From positions 1,798,001 through 1,862,000 of the forward strand of contig NZ_CP099975.1 in NCBI RefSeq assembly GCF_024137965.1: a stretch of DNA of 64,000 nucleotides. Reading direction: 5' to 3'. The stretch is from Halomonas sp. Y3 (GTDB lineage: Bacteria; Pseudomonadota; Gammaproteobacteria; Pseudomonadales; Halomonadaceae). Positions 18,279 to 31,490 of this stretch are shown here, piece by piece. The notes under the pieces were generated by a model. The model searched no databases, was not told the origin of the DNA, and worked only from the letters and a program-made list of their open reading frames with translations. Both the position numbers and the translations under genes were made by a program. Every line of letters starts with the position of its first letter. The stretch's first letter is position 1.

Positions 18279-19868
18279 ATGTCCACCCTCGCTCGCAAGA
18301 AGCTGCCCATCGGTATTCAGACCTTCGCCGATATCATTGAGGGCGGCTACTACTACGTCGACAAGACCCCGCTGATCCATCGGCTGGTGGAAGAGGGCAA
18401 GTACTACTTCCTCTCGCGCCCGCGGCGCTTCGGCAAGAGCCTGCTGCTGGATACCCTGGCTTGCCTCTTCGAGGGGCGCGAGGCGCTGTTCCGCGGGCTC
18501 TATATCCACGACAAGTGGGAGTGGCAGCGCCGCCATCCGGTGATCCGGCTGAGCTTTGGCGATGGCGTGCTGCAGAGCCGCGAGGCGCTGGATGTTCGCA
18601 TCCGCGACCAGCTGTTCCGGGAGCGTGAGCGCCTGGGGGTATCGCTGAATCGCGAGACCGACATCGCCGGGGAGTTCTCGGCGCTGATTCGCGACGCCCA
18701 CGCCCGACATGGCGAACGCGTCGTGGTGCTGATCGACGAGTATGACAAGCCGATCCTCGACAACCTGCTGGAGGCCGAGCGCGCCCGCGAGCTGCGCGAG
18801 GGGCTGAAGAACCTCTATAGCGTGCTCAAGGATGCCGACCCGCACCTGGCTTTCGTGCTGCTCACCGGCGTTTCCAAGTTCAGCAAGGTGAGCCTCTTCT
18901 CGGGGCTGAACAATCTCAACGACATCACCCTGGATGCTCCCTACGCCACCCTCTGCGGCTATACCGATGCCGATCTCGAGACGGTGTTCGCGGCAGAGCT
19001 GCCGGGGCTGGATCGTGAGGCGATCCGCCACTGGTACAACGGCTACCGCTGGGGCGGGGAGAACGTGACATCGGTCTACAACCCCTTCGATGTGCTGCTG
19101 CTGTTTCAGAAACGCCAGTTTGGGCCCTACTGGTTCGAGAGCGCCACGCCGACGTTTCTGGTGGAGCTGCTCCGGCAGCGGGGCGTGTTCACGCCGGCCC
19201 TGACCGCCTGGCATAGTCGGCCGGCGCTGCTGGGGCGTTTCGATGTGGACGATATCGCCACCGAGGCGCTGCTCTTTCAGGCGGGCTACCTGACGCTCCA
19301 CGAGATGCGCGAAGAGATTCCTAACCGGCCGTTCTATCGCCTGGGCTTCCCCAACCAGGAGGTGGAGATGAGCCTCAACGAGGCGCTGCTGCCGGTGCTG
19401 GGGCTGAACGATGATGCCCAGGATGAGCTGATACTGCGGCTGCCGGGCCTGCTCAGAGAGGCCGACTTCGCAGGGCTGGAGAGCTACTTCAAGGCGCTGT
19501 ATGCCGGCCTGCCTCACGACTGGTACCGCAATAACCCGATTGCGAAATATGAAGGACACTCTTTCTCACAGGTCTACGCCAGTGTCTTCTACAGCCACTT
19601 CGCCGCCCTGGGGGTGCGGGTCACGGTGGAGGATGCCAGCCACCGCGGCCGGGTGGACATGACCGTGGAGGCCTTCGGGCAGCTCTACCTGTTCGAATTC
19701 AAGGTGGTGGAGCAGCTGCCTGAGGGCAGTGCCCTTGCGCAGCTCAAGGCCAAAGGCTACGCCGACAAGTACCGCGACCGGGGTATGCCGATCTACCTGG
19801 TGGGCGTGGAGTTCTCGAAGGAGCAGCGCCAGATCGCGGCCTTCGAGACGGAGGCGCAGCAACGGTGA
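18279..19868 (+). CDS. AAA-ATPase-like protein with PD-(D/E)XK nuclease domain (DUF1703 type)
   Basis: A 529-residue protein of the widespread AAA-ATPase-like plus PD-(D/E)XK family. The N-terminus IGIQTFADIIEGGYYYVDKT and SRPRRFGKSLLLDTL (P-loop-like FGKS at 51-54) are diagnostic, as is VVLIDEYDKPIL (about 149-160, Walker B-like). The C-terminal nuclease module shows RGRVDMTVE and LYLFEFKV (about 456-474). No cellular function is established for the family; it often accumulates in mobile regions. It stands alone on the plus strand, 182 bp after yoeB; that gap holds nothing I recognise. Confidence 0.85.
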   Translation: MSTLARKKLPIGIQTFADIIEGGYYYVDKTPLIHRLVEEGKYYFLSRPRRFGKSLLLDTLACLFEGREALFRGLYIHDKWEWQRRHPVIRLSFGDGVLQSREALDVRIRDQLFRERERLGVSLNRETDIAGEFSALIRDAHARHGERVVVLIDEYDKPILDNLLEAERARELREGLKNLYSVLKDADPHLAFVLLTGVSKFSKVSLFSGLNNLNDITLDAPYATLCGYTDADLETVFAAELPGLDREAIRHWYNGYRWGGENVTSVYNPFDVLLLFQKRQFGPYWFESATPTFLVELLRQRGVFTPALTAWHSRPALLGRFDVDDIATEALLFQAGYLTLHEMREEIPNRPFYRLGFPNQEVEMSLNEALLPVLGLNDDAQDELILRLPGLLREADFAGLESYFKALYAGLPHDWYRNNPIAKYEGHSFSQVYASVFYSHFAALGVRVTVEDASHRGRVDMTVEAFGQLYLFEFKVVEQLPEGSALAQLKAKGYADKYRDRGMPIYLVGVEFSKEQRQIAAFETEAQQR

Positions 19869-19925
19869 GCGTGGGGGATCGTGGTAGCATTATGTTCTCC
19901 GTAACATCGACCTCAAGGAGCCAAT

Positions 19926-23474
<3,549 letters not shown>

Positions 23475-23507
23475 GAAGGGCAGTGTCGGGCCAACAAGGA
23501 AACGAAT

Positions 23508-24203
23508 GTGAAACTGATCTTTTCCCACGGCAAGGAATCCGGCCCCCCGGTTGAACTGCCGGAAGCGCCTTCCGACTGGCTGATCTGGCGTTCGTCGAGG
23601 CCTGAGCCCGAGCGGGACGAGTCGGAGGCCTTGCCGCCACCGACTCTAGCGCTGCCATGGGATCTCGATGCGTCGCAGCCCCTGCGCCGCTACCTTCTGG
23701 TGCTGGCTGATACGCTGCCGGCCAATGCCGAGCCGCTGGATGCGGAACGGGCCCAGACACTGACGGTGGCACCCGAGTCGGCGCCACCGCTGCTGGACCT
23801 TCCCGATCTGGAGGGGGTAGCGGCTTCCCGGGTCCCCCAGGGAATTCGGCTTCGGGTCGAGGAGCGCCTGCTGTTCCCGAGTGCCACGGCCGAGCTGACG
23901 GCGGCGGGTAGCGAGGTGGTAGAGGGTCTGGTGGAGACCATCCAGCGCCATGACGGTGTGGTCTCCGTGGAGGGTCATTCTGACGATCGTCCGATCAGCA
24001 CGCCGGACTACGCGTCCAACTGGGCGCTCTCAAGTGCCCGGGCCATCGCCATTCTTCACGCTTTGGAGGAGGGCGGCGTCGACTCCGGGCGTCTGCAGGC
24101 CGTCGGTTTTGCCGACACCCAGCCCATCGCCGATAACGGCACCGAGGAAGGGCGGGCACGCAACCGTCGTGTGGAGATTGTCATTCACGTGGCGGACGAG
24201 TAG
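23508..24203 (+). CDS. OmpA/MotB-domain protein without visible export signal
   Basis: A 231-residue protein. Its C-terminal half (about 118-228) is an OmpA-like peptidoglycan-binding domain: LLFPSATAELTAAG, VEGHSDDRPIS, NWALSSARAIAIL and the final RARNRRVEIVI. The N-terminal 115 residues are Pro/Glu/Leu-rich with no signal peptide or membrane helix, although the domain normally works in the periplasm. GTG 23508 has AAGGAA upstream; the only in-frame sequence further upstream reaches the helicase stop codon, so no longer N-terminus is available. It may be co-transcribed with the helicase. Its end overlaps the convergent DUF1853 gene by 19 bp. Confidence 0.75.
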   Translation: MKLIFSHGKESGPPVELPEAPSDWLIWRSSRPEPERDESEALPPPTLALPWDLDASQPLRRYLLVLADTLPANAEPLDAERAQTLTVAPESAPPLLDLPDLEGVAASRVPQGIRLRVEERLLFPSATAELTAAGSEVVEGLVETIQRHDGVVSVEGHSDDRPISTPDYASNWALSSARAIAILHALEEGGVDSGRLQAVGFADTQPIADNGTEEGRARNRRVEIVIHVADE

Positions 24204-25165
24204 GGCGGCAGCGGAACCTGCCGCGGCCAGTCGTCGGCCACCACGAAAAGGCGCCGCCAGCCCCTCTCGGCGTGCCAGAGGGCGAGCTGCACCGGCGAGG
24301 CGGGCTCCCGGAAGTGCTCGGCGAGCTGCGCCTCGAGCTCGCCGAGGGGCAGGAGCCGCTCGGGGCGGGGTAGGGCGAGCCAGTGGGGCTTGTCGAGTCG
24401 GGCGCCGCGAGTGTCGGGTGGCAGGCCGTGGCGATGGCGCCGCCACTCTCGCCAGTGGAGCCAGTGCCCGCGCAGGTGGGCCGGGTGGGCCTCCCGGGGC
24501 GGCGGCAGGGGGTGGCGCCAGGGATAGAAGAGCACCCCCGGTATGGCCAACTGGCGATGGATCTCGAGGGGACGAGGGGCGCCCAGGGCATCGCCGTCGA
24601 TCAGCTCGCGCAGGGCCTGGCGGGTCTCCGGCAGCTCGGTAAGGCGCAGCTGGTGGCGGTGCAGGTGTTCGCGCTTGCCGGCCAGGCTGTCGGCGCCGCC
24701 GGGGCCGATCCAGCGGGCCTGGTCGTCGGGGGCCCCCGGCCCCTCGGTCAGCCCCAGGTAGTACTTGATCGCCACCTCCAGGTGGGTCACTTCACTCTGC
24801 CCTGGATGGCGGTAGAGCAGGTCCAGCTCGCCCAGGGTCTGCTTGCCGCGCAGGATGCGCAGGTTGTGGGCGAGCAGCTCGGTGCCGGGGGCCGAGTCGA
24901 GCAGAAACTGCCAGAGCCGCTCGTGGTAGAGCCCCATGCGTCCCTGGAGGGTGTCGCCGACCCGCTCCTCCAGGGCCTCGGGCCACGCCTCCAGGTCGTC
25001 GAGCCAGGCGGCCAGGTGGCCGTCGTCCCCCAGCCCCAGCGCCTCTCGCGAGGGGCGACCGGGCCAGGGCATCGCCACCAGGTCCGGGGCCAGCAGCAGC
25101 CAGGCCAGGTCCCGCACCAGAGGGTGGTGGCAGCGGTCGAGCAGGGGCAGGGGGGCGGTGGGCAT
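24185..25165 (-). CDS. DUF1853-family protein
   Basis: A 326-residue protein of a conserved but uncharacterised family. The segment LGELDLLYRHP followed by THLEVAIKYYLGL is its hallmark and has the D...ExK look of a PD-(D/E)XK nuclease fold, with Asp and Glu/Lys spaced as in restriction-type enzymes; that reading is inference. ATG 25165 was chosen over the upstream in-frame start (25213), because it has AGGA nearby and the family begins shortly before LVRDLAWLL. It diverges from the osmoprotectant transporter. Confidence 0.75.
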   Translation of the reverse strand: MPTAPLPLLDRCHHPLVRDLAWLLLAPDLVAMPWPGRPSREALGLGDDGHLAAWLDDLEAWPEALEERVGDTLQGRMGLYHERLWQFLLDSAPGTELLAHNLRILRGKQTLGELDLLYRHPGQSEVTHLEVAIKYYLGLTEGPGAPDDQARWIGPGGADSLAGKREHLHRHQLRLTELPETRQALRELIDGDALGAPRPLEIHRQLAIPGVLFYPWRHPLPPPREAHPAHLRGHWLHWREWRRHRHGLPPDTRGARLDKPHWLALPRPERLLPLGELEAQLAEHFREPASPVQLALWHAERGWRRLFVVADDWPRQVPLPPYSSAT

Positions 25166-25259
25166 GGCGGCGTCCTGGGCGTTGGCGATCGGCTCTGCAG
25201 ATGTTTTATACAATCCTTATACTTCAGGGTACATCCATCGGCTTCAGGCGGTAACCACC

Positions 25260-26171
25260 ATGCGACGCGTGCTTCTCACTCTCTCCACCCTGGCCGCGGC
25301 CACCCTGCTGACGGCTTCCCTGGTCCAGGCCCGGGAGGCGGTCACCGTCTCCTCCAAGATCGACACCGAGGGCTCGGTGCTGGGGCAGCTGATCCTCCAG
25401 CGGCTGGAGGCCGGCGGTATCGAGGTGGAGGATCGGCTGCAGCTGGGCGGCACCAGCATCGTGCGCGAGGCGCTGCTGGCCGGCGAGATCGACCTCTATC
25501 CGGAGTACACCGGCAACGGTGCCTTCTTCTTCGACATGACCGACAGCGATGTCTGGCACGGCGCCGAGTCCGCCTACGAGACGGTGCGGGAGCATGACGC
25601 CGAGAACGGCCTGGTGTGGCTGACCCCGGCGTCGGCCAACAACACCTGGGCGATGAGCGTGCGCGGCGACCTGGCTCGTGAGCACGAGCTGGAGACCCTG
25701 GAGGACCTGGCGGAATACCTGGCCGACGGCGGCGAGTTCCGGTTCGCGGCGAGCGCCGAGTTCGTGGAATCCCCCCAGGCGCTGCCCGCCTTCCAGGACG
25801 CCTACGGCTTCACGCTGGAGGAGAGCCAACTCCTGGTGCTCTCCGGCGGCAACACCGCCTCCACCATGCGCGCCGCCGCCCAGCAGACCAGCGGCGTCAA
25901 CGCGGCCATGACCTACGGCACCGACGGCGGCCTCACCGCCCTGGACCTGGTGGTGCTCGAGGACACCCTGGGCGTGCAGCCGGTCTACCAGCCGGCCCCG
26001 GTGGTGCGCGACGAGGTGCTGGAGCGCCACCCCGAGATCGCCGATCTGCTGGGGCCGCTCTTCGAGGCGCTGGACCTGGAGACCCTGCAGCGCCTGAACA
26101 GCGACGTAGCGGTGAACGGTCTGGATCCGCGCCGGGTGGCGGCGGACTTCCTCGCCGGCCTGGATGACTGA
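25260..26171 (+). CDS. Osmoprotectant ABC transporter, periplasmic binding protein (OsmF/YehZ/OpuC type)
   Basis: Periplasmic receptor of a glycine betaine/choline-type importer. The 303 residues start with a clear signal peptide (MRRVLLTLSTLAAATLLTASLVQA, split about residue 24), followed by the OpuAC/YehZ pattern VTVSSKIDTEGSVLGQLIL, LGGTSIVREALLAGEIDLYPEYTGNG and TPASANNTWAM, where Tyr and Trp residues build the ligand cage. ATG 25260 directly precedes the signal peptide. Its end overlaps the permease start by 8 bp, so it leads a four-gene operon. Confidence 0.92.
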   Translation: MRRVLLTLSTLAAATLLTASLVQAREAVTVSSKIDTEGSVLGQLILQRLEAGGIEVEDRLQLGGTSIVREALLAGEIDLYPEYTGNGAFFFDMTDSDVWHGAESAYETVREHDAENGLVWLTPASANNTWAMSVRGDLAREHELETLEDLAEYLADGGEFRFAASAEFVESPQALPAFQDAYGFTLEESQLLVLSGGNTASTMRAAAQQTSGVNAAMTYGTDGGLTALDLVVLEDTLGVQPVYQPAPVVRDEVLERHPEIADLLGPLFEALDLETLQRLNSDVAVNGLDPRRVAADFLAGLDD

Positions 26172-27384
26172 GGCCGGGGTGCGAGTGTCGGCTCATGCCC
26201 GGGCCCCGGGGGCCAATCGGGTGGTGGTGGCGCTGTCTGTCGCGGCACTCCTGGCCCTGTGGGGGGTCGCCGCCATCGGCGTGGCCCCCAACCGCATCGT
26301 GCCGGGCACGCCGCTGAAGCTTGCGGAGGTGGCGGGCTGGTATGGCGCCCTGCTGGGAAGCCTGCCGCTGCTGGCCCTGGCGGCCCTGGCCTGGCGTCCC
26401 GAGCTGGCACGGCTCAAGCTGGCCCTGGGCCTCGCCCTGGCGCTGCTGATGGCGCTGCCGGCGGGCCTGGCCCTGCTGGGGGCGCTCGCCCTGGATCCGG
26501 CACTGCCCCAGGCGCGCCTGGGGCTGGGGCCGGCCTTCTGGCTGCTGCTCTTCCTGCTCGCCCTGGTCCTGATCGAGCTGCGTACCCGACTCTGGCTGGG
26601 CAGCCTGGCCGGCTGGGGGATGGTCGCCGCCGTGGCGCTCGCCTGGGGGGCGACCGGCTGGGTCCTCTCTTCCTGGCTGGCGCCCCTGGCCCTGTGGCAG
26701 GAGTACCGGGTGCGCAGTGAGGCGTTCGGCACTGCTGTGCTCTACCATCTGCTGCTGGTGGGCGGTGCCGTGGGGGCAAGCCTGGTGCTGGGCACGGCCA
26801 TTGCTCTGGCCATGCGCCGCAGCCGGCGCCTGGAGCGCGCGGGCTTTACCCTGCTCAACCTGGTGCAGACCATCCCCAGCCTGGCGCTCTTCGGGCTGCT
26901 GCTGGCGCCGCTGGCCTGGCTCGCCGCCAACGTGGGGTGGCTGCACGCCCTGGGGGTGCGCGGCATCGGCTGGGCGCCGGCCTTCCTGGCGCTGCTGGGC
27001 TACAGCCTGCTGCCCATGGTACGCAACACCTTCGTGGCCCTCTCGGGAGTGGAGGCCGGCGTACTGGAGGCGGCCCGAGGCATGGGCATGAGTCGGGCCC
27101 AGGTGTTCTGGCAGGTCCGCCTGCCCCTGGCGCTGCCGGTGGTGCTGGAAGGCATTCGCATCACCACGGTCCAGGCGATCGGCCTGGCGGCGGTGGCGGC
27201 GCTGGTCGGCGCCGGGGGGCTCGGCACCTTCATCTTCCAGGGGCTGGGGCAGGCGGCCATGGATCTGGTGCTGCTGGGGGCGCTGCCAATACTCGCCATG
27301 GCGCTGGCCGCCGATGCCCTGCTCGGGGCGCTGAGCCGACGCCTGTCCCCCCAGGAAAACCGGTCTCATGGAGGAGCGGGATGA
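26164..27384 (+). CDS. Osmoprotectant ABC transporter permease (YehY-like)
   Basis: A 406-residue inner-membrane permease. The N-terminal half has five or six extra hydrophobic helices (up to about residue 180), as in YehY; the C-terminal half is the BPD transporter domain with the EAA loop EAARGMGMSRAQVFWQVRLPLA (about 305-326). It pairs with the second permease at 28315. ATGA overlap with the ATPase gene. Confidence 0.9.
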   Translation: MTEAGVRVSAHARAPGANRVVVALSVAALLALWGVAAIGVAPNRIVPGTPLKLAEVAGWYGALLGSLPLLALAALAWRPELARLKLALGLALALLMALPAGLALLGALALDPALPQARLGLGPAFWLLLFLLALVLIELRTRLWLGSLAGWGMVAAVALAWGATGWVLSSWLAPLALWQEYRVRSEAFGTAVLYHLLLVGGAVGASLVLGTAIALAMRRSRRLERAGFTLLNLVQTIPSLALFGLLLAPLAWLAANVGWLHALGVRGIGWAPAFLALLGYSLLPMVRNTFVALSGVEAGVLEAARGMGMSRAQVFWQVRLPLALPVVLEGIRITTVQAIGLAAVAALVGAGGLGTFIFQGLGQAAMDLVLLGALPILAMALAADALLGALSRRLSPQENRSHGGAG

Positions 27385-28325
27385 TCGAACTGTTCGAGGT
27401 GACCAAACGCTTCGGGGCGGAGACCGCCGTGGATGGGATCTCACTGCGGGTGGAGAGCGGTGAGCTCTGCGCCCTGGTGGGCACCTCCGGCTGCGGCAAG
27501 TCCACCACCCTGCGCATGATCAACCGGCTGATCGAGCACGACGGCGGCGAGATTCATCTCGACGGCCGGCCGGTACGGGAGTTCGATGAGCAGGCCCTGC
27601 GCCGGCGCATCGGCTATGCCATCCAGAGCACCGGGCTCTTCCCCCACTGGACGGTGGCGCGCAACATCGGCCTGGTGCCGCGGCTGCTGAAGTGGCCGGC
27701 GACCCGGGTCCGGGCGCGGGTCGAGGAGCTGATGGCGCTGCTGGGCCTGCCTCTCGAGCAGTTCGCCGACAAGTACCCCCATCAGCTCTCCGGCGGCCAG
27801 GCCCAGCGGGTGGGGGTGGCCCGGGCCCTGGCGGCGGACCCCGATATCCTGCTGATGGACGAGCCCTTCGGCGCCCTGGACCCCATCACCCGGGAGTCGC
27901 TCCAGGCGGAGCTGCGCGACCTCCAGGCGCGGCTCAACAAGACCATCGTCTTCGTCACCCACGACATGGACGAGGCGCTGGCCCTGGCCGATCGGCTGGT
28001 GGTGATGCGGGCCGGTCGCATCGTGCAGCAGGGCACGCCGCTTTCGCTGCTGCGCGACCCCGCCGACGACTTCGTGGCCTCCCTGCTGGGCGGCGAGGAC
28101 CGCGGCCTCAAGGAGGCGGCGATTACCCCGGTGAGCGAGCGCATGCAGCCGCTCTCGCCGCGGCTGCTGCCCAAGGCCCGCGTGCACCAGAGCGCCTCGC
28201 TGCGCCAGGCGCTCTCGGTGATGTTCCGCGAGCAGGCCGATCGGCTTGCCGTGGTGGATGACGAGGACATGGCGGTGGGGGAGCTCTCCCTGCGCCGCCT
28301 GGTGGAGGGGCGCCGTGACGAGTGA
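27381..28325 (+). CDS. Osmoprotectant ABC transporter ATP-binding protein (YehX/OpuCA-like)
   Basis: A 314-residue ATPase with Walker A GTSGCGKS at about 34-41, the Q-loop IQSTGLFPHW, signature LSGGQAQRV at about 137, and Walker B ILLMDEPFGALD. A C-terminal extension of about 70 residues follows the ATPase core and looks like a reduced CBS-type regulatory tail. ATG 27381 overlaps the permease stop (ATGA). It energises the two permeases on either side of it. Confidence 0.92.
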   Translation: MIELFEVTKRFGAETAVDGISLRVESGELCALVGTSGCGKSTTLRMINRLIEHDGGEIHLDGRPVREFDEQALRRRIGYAIQSTGLFPHWTVARNIGLVPRLLKWPATRVRARVEELMALLGLPLEQFADKYPHQLSGGQAQRVGVARALAADPDILLMDEPFGALDPITRESLQAELRDLQARLNKTIVFVTHDMDEALALADRLVVMRAGRIVQQGTPLSLLRDPADDFVASLLGGEDRGLKEAAITPVSERMQPLSPRLLPKARVHQSASLRQALSVMFREQADRLAVVDDEDMAVGELSLRRLVEGRRDE

Positions 28326-29076
28326 GGTGCCACCCGATGTCGGGCGACTGATGCGCTGGCGGGCGCCGCTGGTCTGGCTTTCGCTGCTGATGCTGCTGGC
28401 GGCGGGCATGGCCTGGCTGACGCCGCTGTTTCACTGGGTCGAGCCCGGCGCCCGCCAGGTCATCTACCCCCACGGCGACTTCCTGGTGCTGCTGGGGCGC
28501 CACCTGCTGGTGGTCTCGGTGGCCTCGCTGCTGGCGGTGCTGCTGGGGGTGGGGGCCGCCGTGCTGGTGACCCGGCCCGCGGGGCGGGACTTCCTGCCCC
28601 TGGTGGCCCAGTTCGCTTCCATGGGCCAGACCTTCCCGCCGGTGGCGGTGCTGGCGCTGGCCGTACCGGTGCTGGGCTTCGGCACCTGGCCGATCATCGT
28701 GGCGCTGCTGCTCTACGGGCTGCTGCCCATCGTGCGCAACACCCTGGCGGGGCTCGAGGGGCTCGAGGCCGGCGTCATGGAGGCGGCCCGGGGCATGGGC
28801 ATGAGCGCCTCCCAGCGGCTCTTGCAGGTGGAGCTGCCCCTGGCCGCGCCGGTGATCCTGGCGGGCATCCGCACCTCGGTCACCGTCAATATCGCCACGG
28901 CGGCGCTGGGGGCCACCGTGGGCGCCAGCAACCTAGGGGCGCCCATCATCTCCGGCATCGTCAACGGCAACACCGCCTATGTGCTGCAGGGGGCCGTGCT
29001 GATCGGCCTGCTGGCGCTCTGCGTCGACAGCGCCTTCGAGCGCCTGCAGCGCGGCCTGGGCCATCCGGGCCGCTGA
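28315..29076 (+). CDS. Osmoprotectant ABC transporter permease (YehW-like)
   Basis: A 253-residue permease with about six membrane helices and the EAA loop MEAARGMGMSASQRLLQVELPLA (about 157-179). I chose GTG 28315 since GGAGGGG lies 7-10 bases upstream and it overlaps the ATPase stop by 11 bp; ATG 28351 is the alternative. With the genes before it, it completes a YehZYXW-type importer, likely for glycine betaine or related solutes in a salt-exposed cell. Confidence 0.9.
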   Translation: MTSEVPPDVGRLMRWRAPLVWLSLLMLLAAGMAWLTPLFHWVEPGARQVIYPHGDFLVLLGRHLLVVSVASLLAVLLGVGAAVLVTRPAGRDFLPLVAQFASMGQTFPPVAVLALAVPVLGFGTWPIIVALLLYGLLPIVRNTLAGLEGLEAGVMEAARGMGMSASQRLLQVELPLAAPVILAGIRTSVTVNIATAALGATVGASNLGAPIISGIVNGNTAYVLQGAVLIGLLALCVDSAFERLQRGLGHPGR

Positions 29077-29250
29077 GCATCAGACAGCAAAATCCACTGC
29101 CATCTGCTGCCTTGGTAGCGAGGTGGGTGCGCATGGCGGCATTTTACGTTAACGTCATCCTGGGTTGCGTTGACCCGCCGGCGGCAATCCCGCTGGCAAA
29201 GGGCGAGACAAGCGACAACACTGCCCCCAAAAGGGGTAGAGGAAACCGAG
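29077..29250 (+). promoter_or_regulatory. Upstream region of the bkd operon with a 10-bp palindrome
   Basis: This 174-bp spacer has a perfect palindrome ACGTTAACGT at 29146-29155, about 95 bp before the start of the E1alpha gene, a plausible site for an Lrp/BkdR-type regulator. A short inverted repeat CCCC-CAAAA-GGGG lies at 29224-29236, just upstream of the ribosome site. No gene is visible. Confidence 0.35.
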
Positions 29251-30498
29251 ATGACAACAACACAAGACATTTATGCGCCGCGGTTTCTCAGCGGCGACGA
29301 GTTCTCCATTCCCACCTTCCGGCTGCTCCGCCAGGACGGCACCCTCCATGAGGGCGCCGAGGCGCCGGCCCTGACGCGCGACCAGGCGCTCAGGATCTAC
29401 CGCGCCATGGTGGCGACCCGGGTGATGGACGAGCGCATGATGGCGGCCCAGCGTCAGGGACGGCTCTCCTTCTATATGCAGTGCACTGGCGAGGAGGCCG
29501 CGGTGATCGGCGCCGCGGCGGCCCTGGACGATGCCGACATGATCATGGCCCAGTACCGCGAGCAGGGGGCCCTGGTCTACCGCGGCTTCAGCTACGACGA
29601 GTTCATGAACCAGCTGTTCGGCAACGAGCTCGACTACGGCAAGGGACGCCAGATGCCGATCCACTACGGCTCGCGCAAGCTCCACTACATGACCATCTCC
29701 TCCCCCCTGGCCACCCAGATCCCCCAGGCCACCGGCTACGCCTACGGCCAGAAGCTGGCCGGTGACGGCCACTGCACCATCGTCTTCTTCGGCGAGGGGG
29801 CCGCCTCCGAGGGAGACTTCCACGCTGCGCTCAACATGGCCGCCGTGCACGAGGTGCCGGTGATCTTCTTCTGCCGCAACAACGGCTACGCCATCTCCAC
29901 CCCCTCCATCGAGCAGTTCGCCGCCGACGGCGTGGCGCCTCGGGCCTTCGGCTACCGCATGCATGTGCTCCGGGTCGACGGCAACGACGTGCTGGCGGTG
30001 CTCGCCGCGACCCGGGAGGCGCGGCGCATCGCCGTGGAGCAGAACAAGCCGGTGCTGATCGAGGCGATGACCTACCGTCTGGCCGCTCACTCCTCCTCCG
30101 ATGACCCCTCCGGCTACCGCTCCAAGAAGGAGGAGGAGGCGTGGCGCGACAAGGACCCCCTCCAGCGCCTGAAGCACTGGCTGGTCGCCCGCGACTGGTG
30201 GGACGACGACGAGGAGAAGGCGCTCCAGGAGACCCTGCGCCGGGAGGTGCTGGAGACCATGAAGCGCGCCGAGAAGCGCCCGCCCCCGCCCCTCGATAGC
30301 CTGGTCACCGACGTCTACGCCGATGTGACCCCGGCCCTGCAGCGCCAGCTCGACCGCCTCAAGACCCATATCCGCCTCTATCCGGAGGCCTACCCCAGGG
30401 GCGCACGCTCCCTGGACCCGGACGTCAAGGCCCGCGAGGCCGACGGCGATGCGGCCGACGATTCAGTCAGCGATCCGGTCAACCAGGGAGGGGAGTGA
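29251..30498 (+). CDS. bkdA1: Branched-chain 2-oxoacid dehydrogenase E1 component, alpha subunit
   Basis: Thiamine-diphosphate-dependent E1alpha that decarboxylates the 2-oxoacids from Val, Leu and Ile. The 415 residues carry the ThDP motif [17 protein letters not shown] ... [12 protein letters not shown] (about 179-214) and the phosphorylation-loop-like [20 protein letters not shown]. The N-terminal extension [10 protein letters not shown] is typical of BkdA1, not of PdhA. ATG 29251 has AGAGGAA upstream. One base separates it from the E1beta gene's start. Confidence 0.93.
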   Translation: MTTTQDIYAPRFLSGDEFSIPTFRLLRQDGTLHEGAEAPALTRDQALRIYRAMVATRVMDERMMAAQRQGRLSFYMQCTGEEAAVIGAAAALDDADMIMAQYREQGALVYRGFSYDEFMNQLFGNELDYGKGRQMPIHYGSRKLHYMTISSPLATQIPQATGYAYGQKLAGDGHCTIVFFGEGAASEGDFHAALNMAAVHEVPVIFFCRNNGYAISTPSIEQFAADGVAPRAFGYRMHVLRVDGNDVLAVLAATREARRIAVEQNKPVLIEAMTYRLAAHSSSDDPSGYRSKKEEEAWRDKDPLQRLKHWLVARDWWDDDEEKALQETLRREVLETMKRAEKRPPPPLDSLVTDVYADVTPALQRQLDRLKTHIRLYPEAYPRGARSLDPDVKAREADGDAADDSVSDPVNQGGE

Positions 30499-30499
30499 G

Positions 30500-31477
30500 A
30501 TGGCCAACATGAACATGCTGCAGGCGATCAACAACGCCCTGGATATCGCCATGGCCGAGGACGAGAAGGTCATCTGCTTCGGCGAGGACGTGGGCTTCTT
30601 CGGCGGCGTCTTTCGCGCCACCAGCCACCTCCAGGAGAAGTACGGCCGTGCGCGCTGCTTCAATACGCCGCTGGTGGAGCAGGGCATCATCGGCTTCGCC
30701 AACGGCCTGGCCGCCCAGGGCTCGGTGCCGGTGGCGGAGATCCAGTTCGCCGACTACATCTTTCCGGCCTTCGACCAGATCGTCAACGAGACCGCCAAGT
30801 TCCGCTACCGCTCCGGGGATCTGTTCAACGTCGGCGGTCTGACCATCCGCGCCCCCTACGGCGGCGGCATCTCCGGGGGGCACTATCACTCCCAGTCGCC
30901 GGAGGCCTACTTCGCCCATACCCCCGGCCTCAAGGTGGTGGTGCCGCGCAACCCCTACCAGGCCAAGGGGCTGCTGCTCTCGGCCATCCGCGACCCCGAC
31001 CCGGTGCTCTTCTTCGAGCCCAAGCGCCTCTACCGCGCCTCCACCGGCGAGGTGCCCGAGGAGGATTACCAGCTGCCCATCGGCGAGGCGGAGGTGACCC
31101 GGGAGGGCACCGACGTCACCCTGCTCGGCTGGGGCGCCCAGATGGAGGTGATCGAGCGCGCCGTGGAGCTGGCCGAGAAGGAGGGCATCTCCTGCGAGGT
31201 GATCGACCTGCGCTCCATCCTGCCCTGGGACGAGGACAGCGTGGTGGAGTCGGTGCTCAAGACCGGCCGCCTGGTGATCACCCACGAGGCGCCGCTGACC
31301 GGCGGCTTCGCCGGCGAGATCGCCGCCACGATTCAGGAACGCTGCTTCCTCTACCTGGAAGCGCCCATCGCCCGGGTGACCGGCCTGGATACCCCCTTTC
31401 CGCTCACGCTGGAGAAGGAGTACCTGCCGGACCACCTGAAGATCTTCGAAGCGATCAAGGCCTCCGTGGCCTTCTGA
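30500..31477 (+). CDS. bkdA2: Branched-chain 2-oxoacid dehydrogenase E1 component, beta subunit
   Basis: E1beta partner of the preceding gene in the alpha2-beta2 decarboxylase. The 325 residues contain [14 protein letters not shown], the [15 protein letters not shown] motif and the KRLYRAS segment conserved in the family. ATG 30500 is preceded by GGGAGGGGAG. The E2 gene follows after 13 bp. Confidence 0.94.
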   Translation: MANMNMLQAINNALDIAMAEDEKVICFGEDVGFFGGVFRATSHLQEKYGRARCFNTPLVEQGIIGFANGLAAQGSVPVAEIQFADYIFPAFDQIVNETAKFRYRSGDLFNVGGLTIRAPYGGGISGGHYHSQSPEAYFAHTPGLKVVVPRNPYQAKGLLLSAIRDPDPVLFFEPKRLYRASTGEVPEEDYQLPIGEAEVTREGTDVTLLGWGAQMEVIERAVELAEKEGISCEVIDLRSILPWDEDSVVESVLKTGRLVITHEAPLTGGFAGEIAATIQERCFLYLEAPIARVTGLDTPFPLTLEKEYLPDHLKIFEAIKASVAF

Positions 31478-31490
31478 GGGAGAGAGAGCG

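Noticed and set aside
4931..19868. A prophage or integrative element carrying the defence genes
   Set aside because: No integrase, structural phage gene, tRNA target or direct repeat pair at the edges was seen.
29077..29250. A small gene in the gap before the bkd operon
   Set aside because: Frames there lack a ribosome site and show no family pattern.
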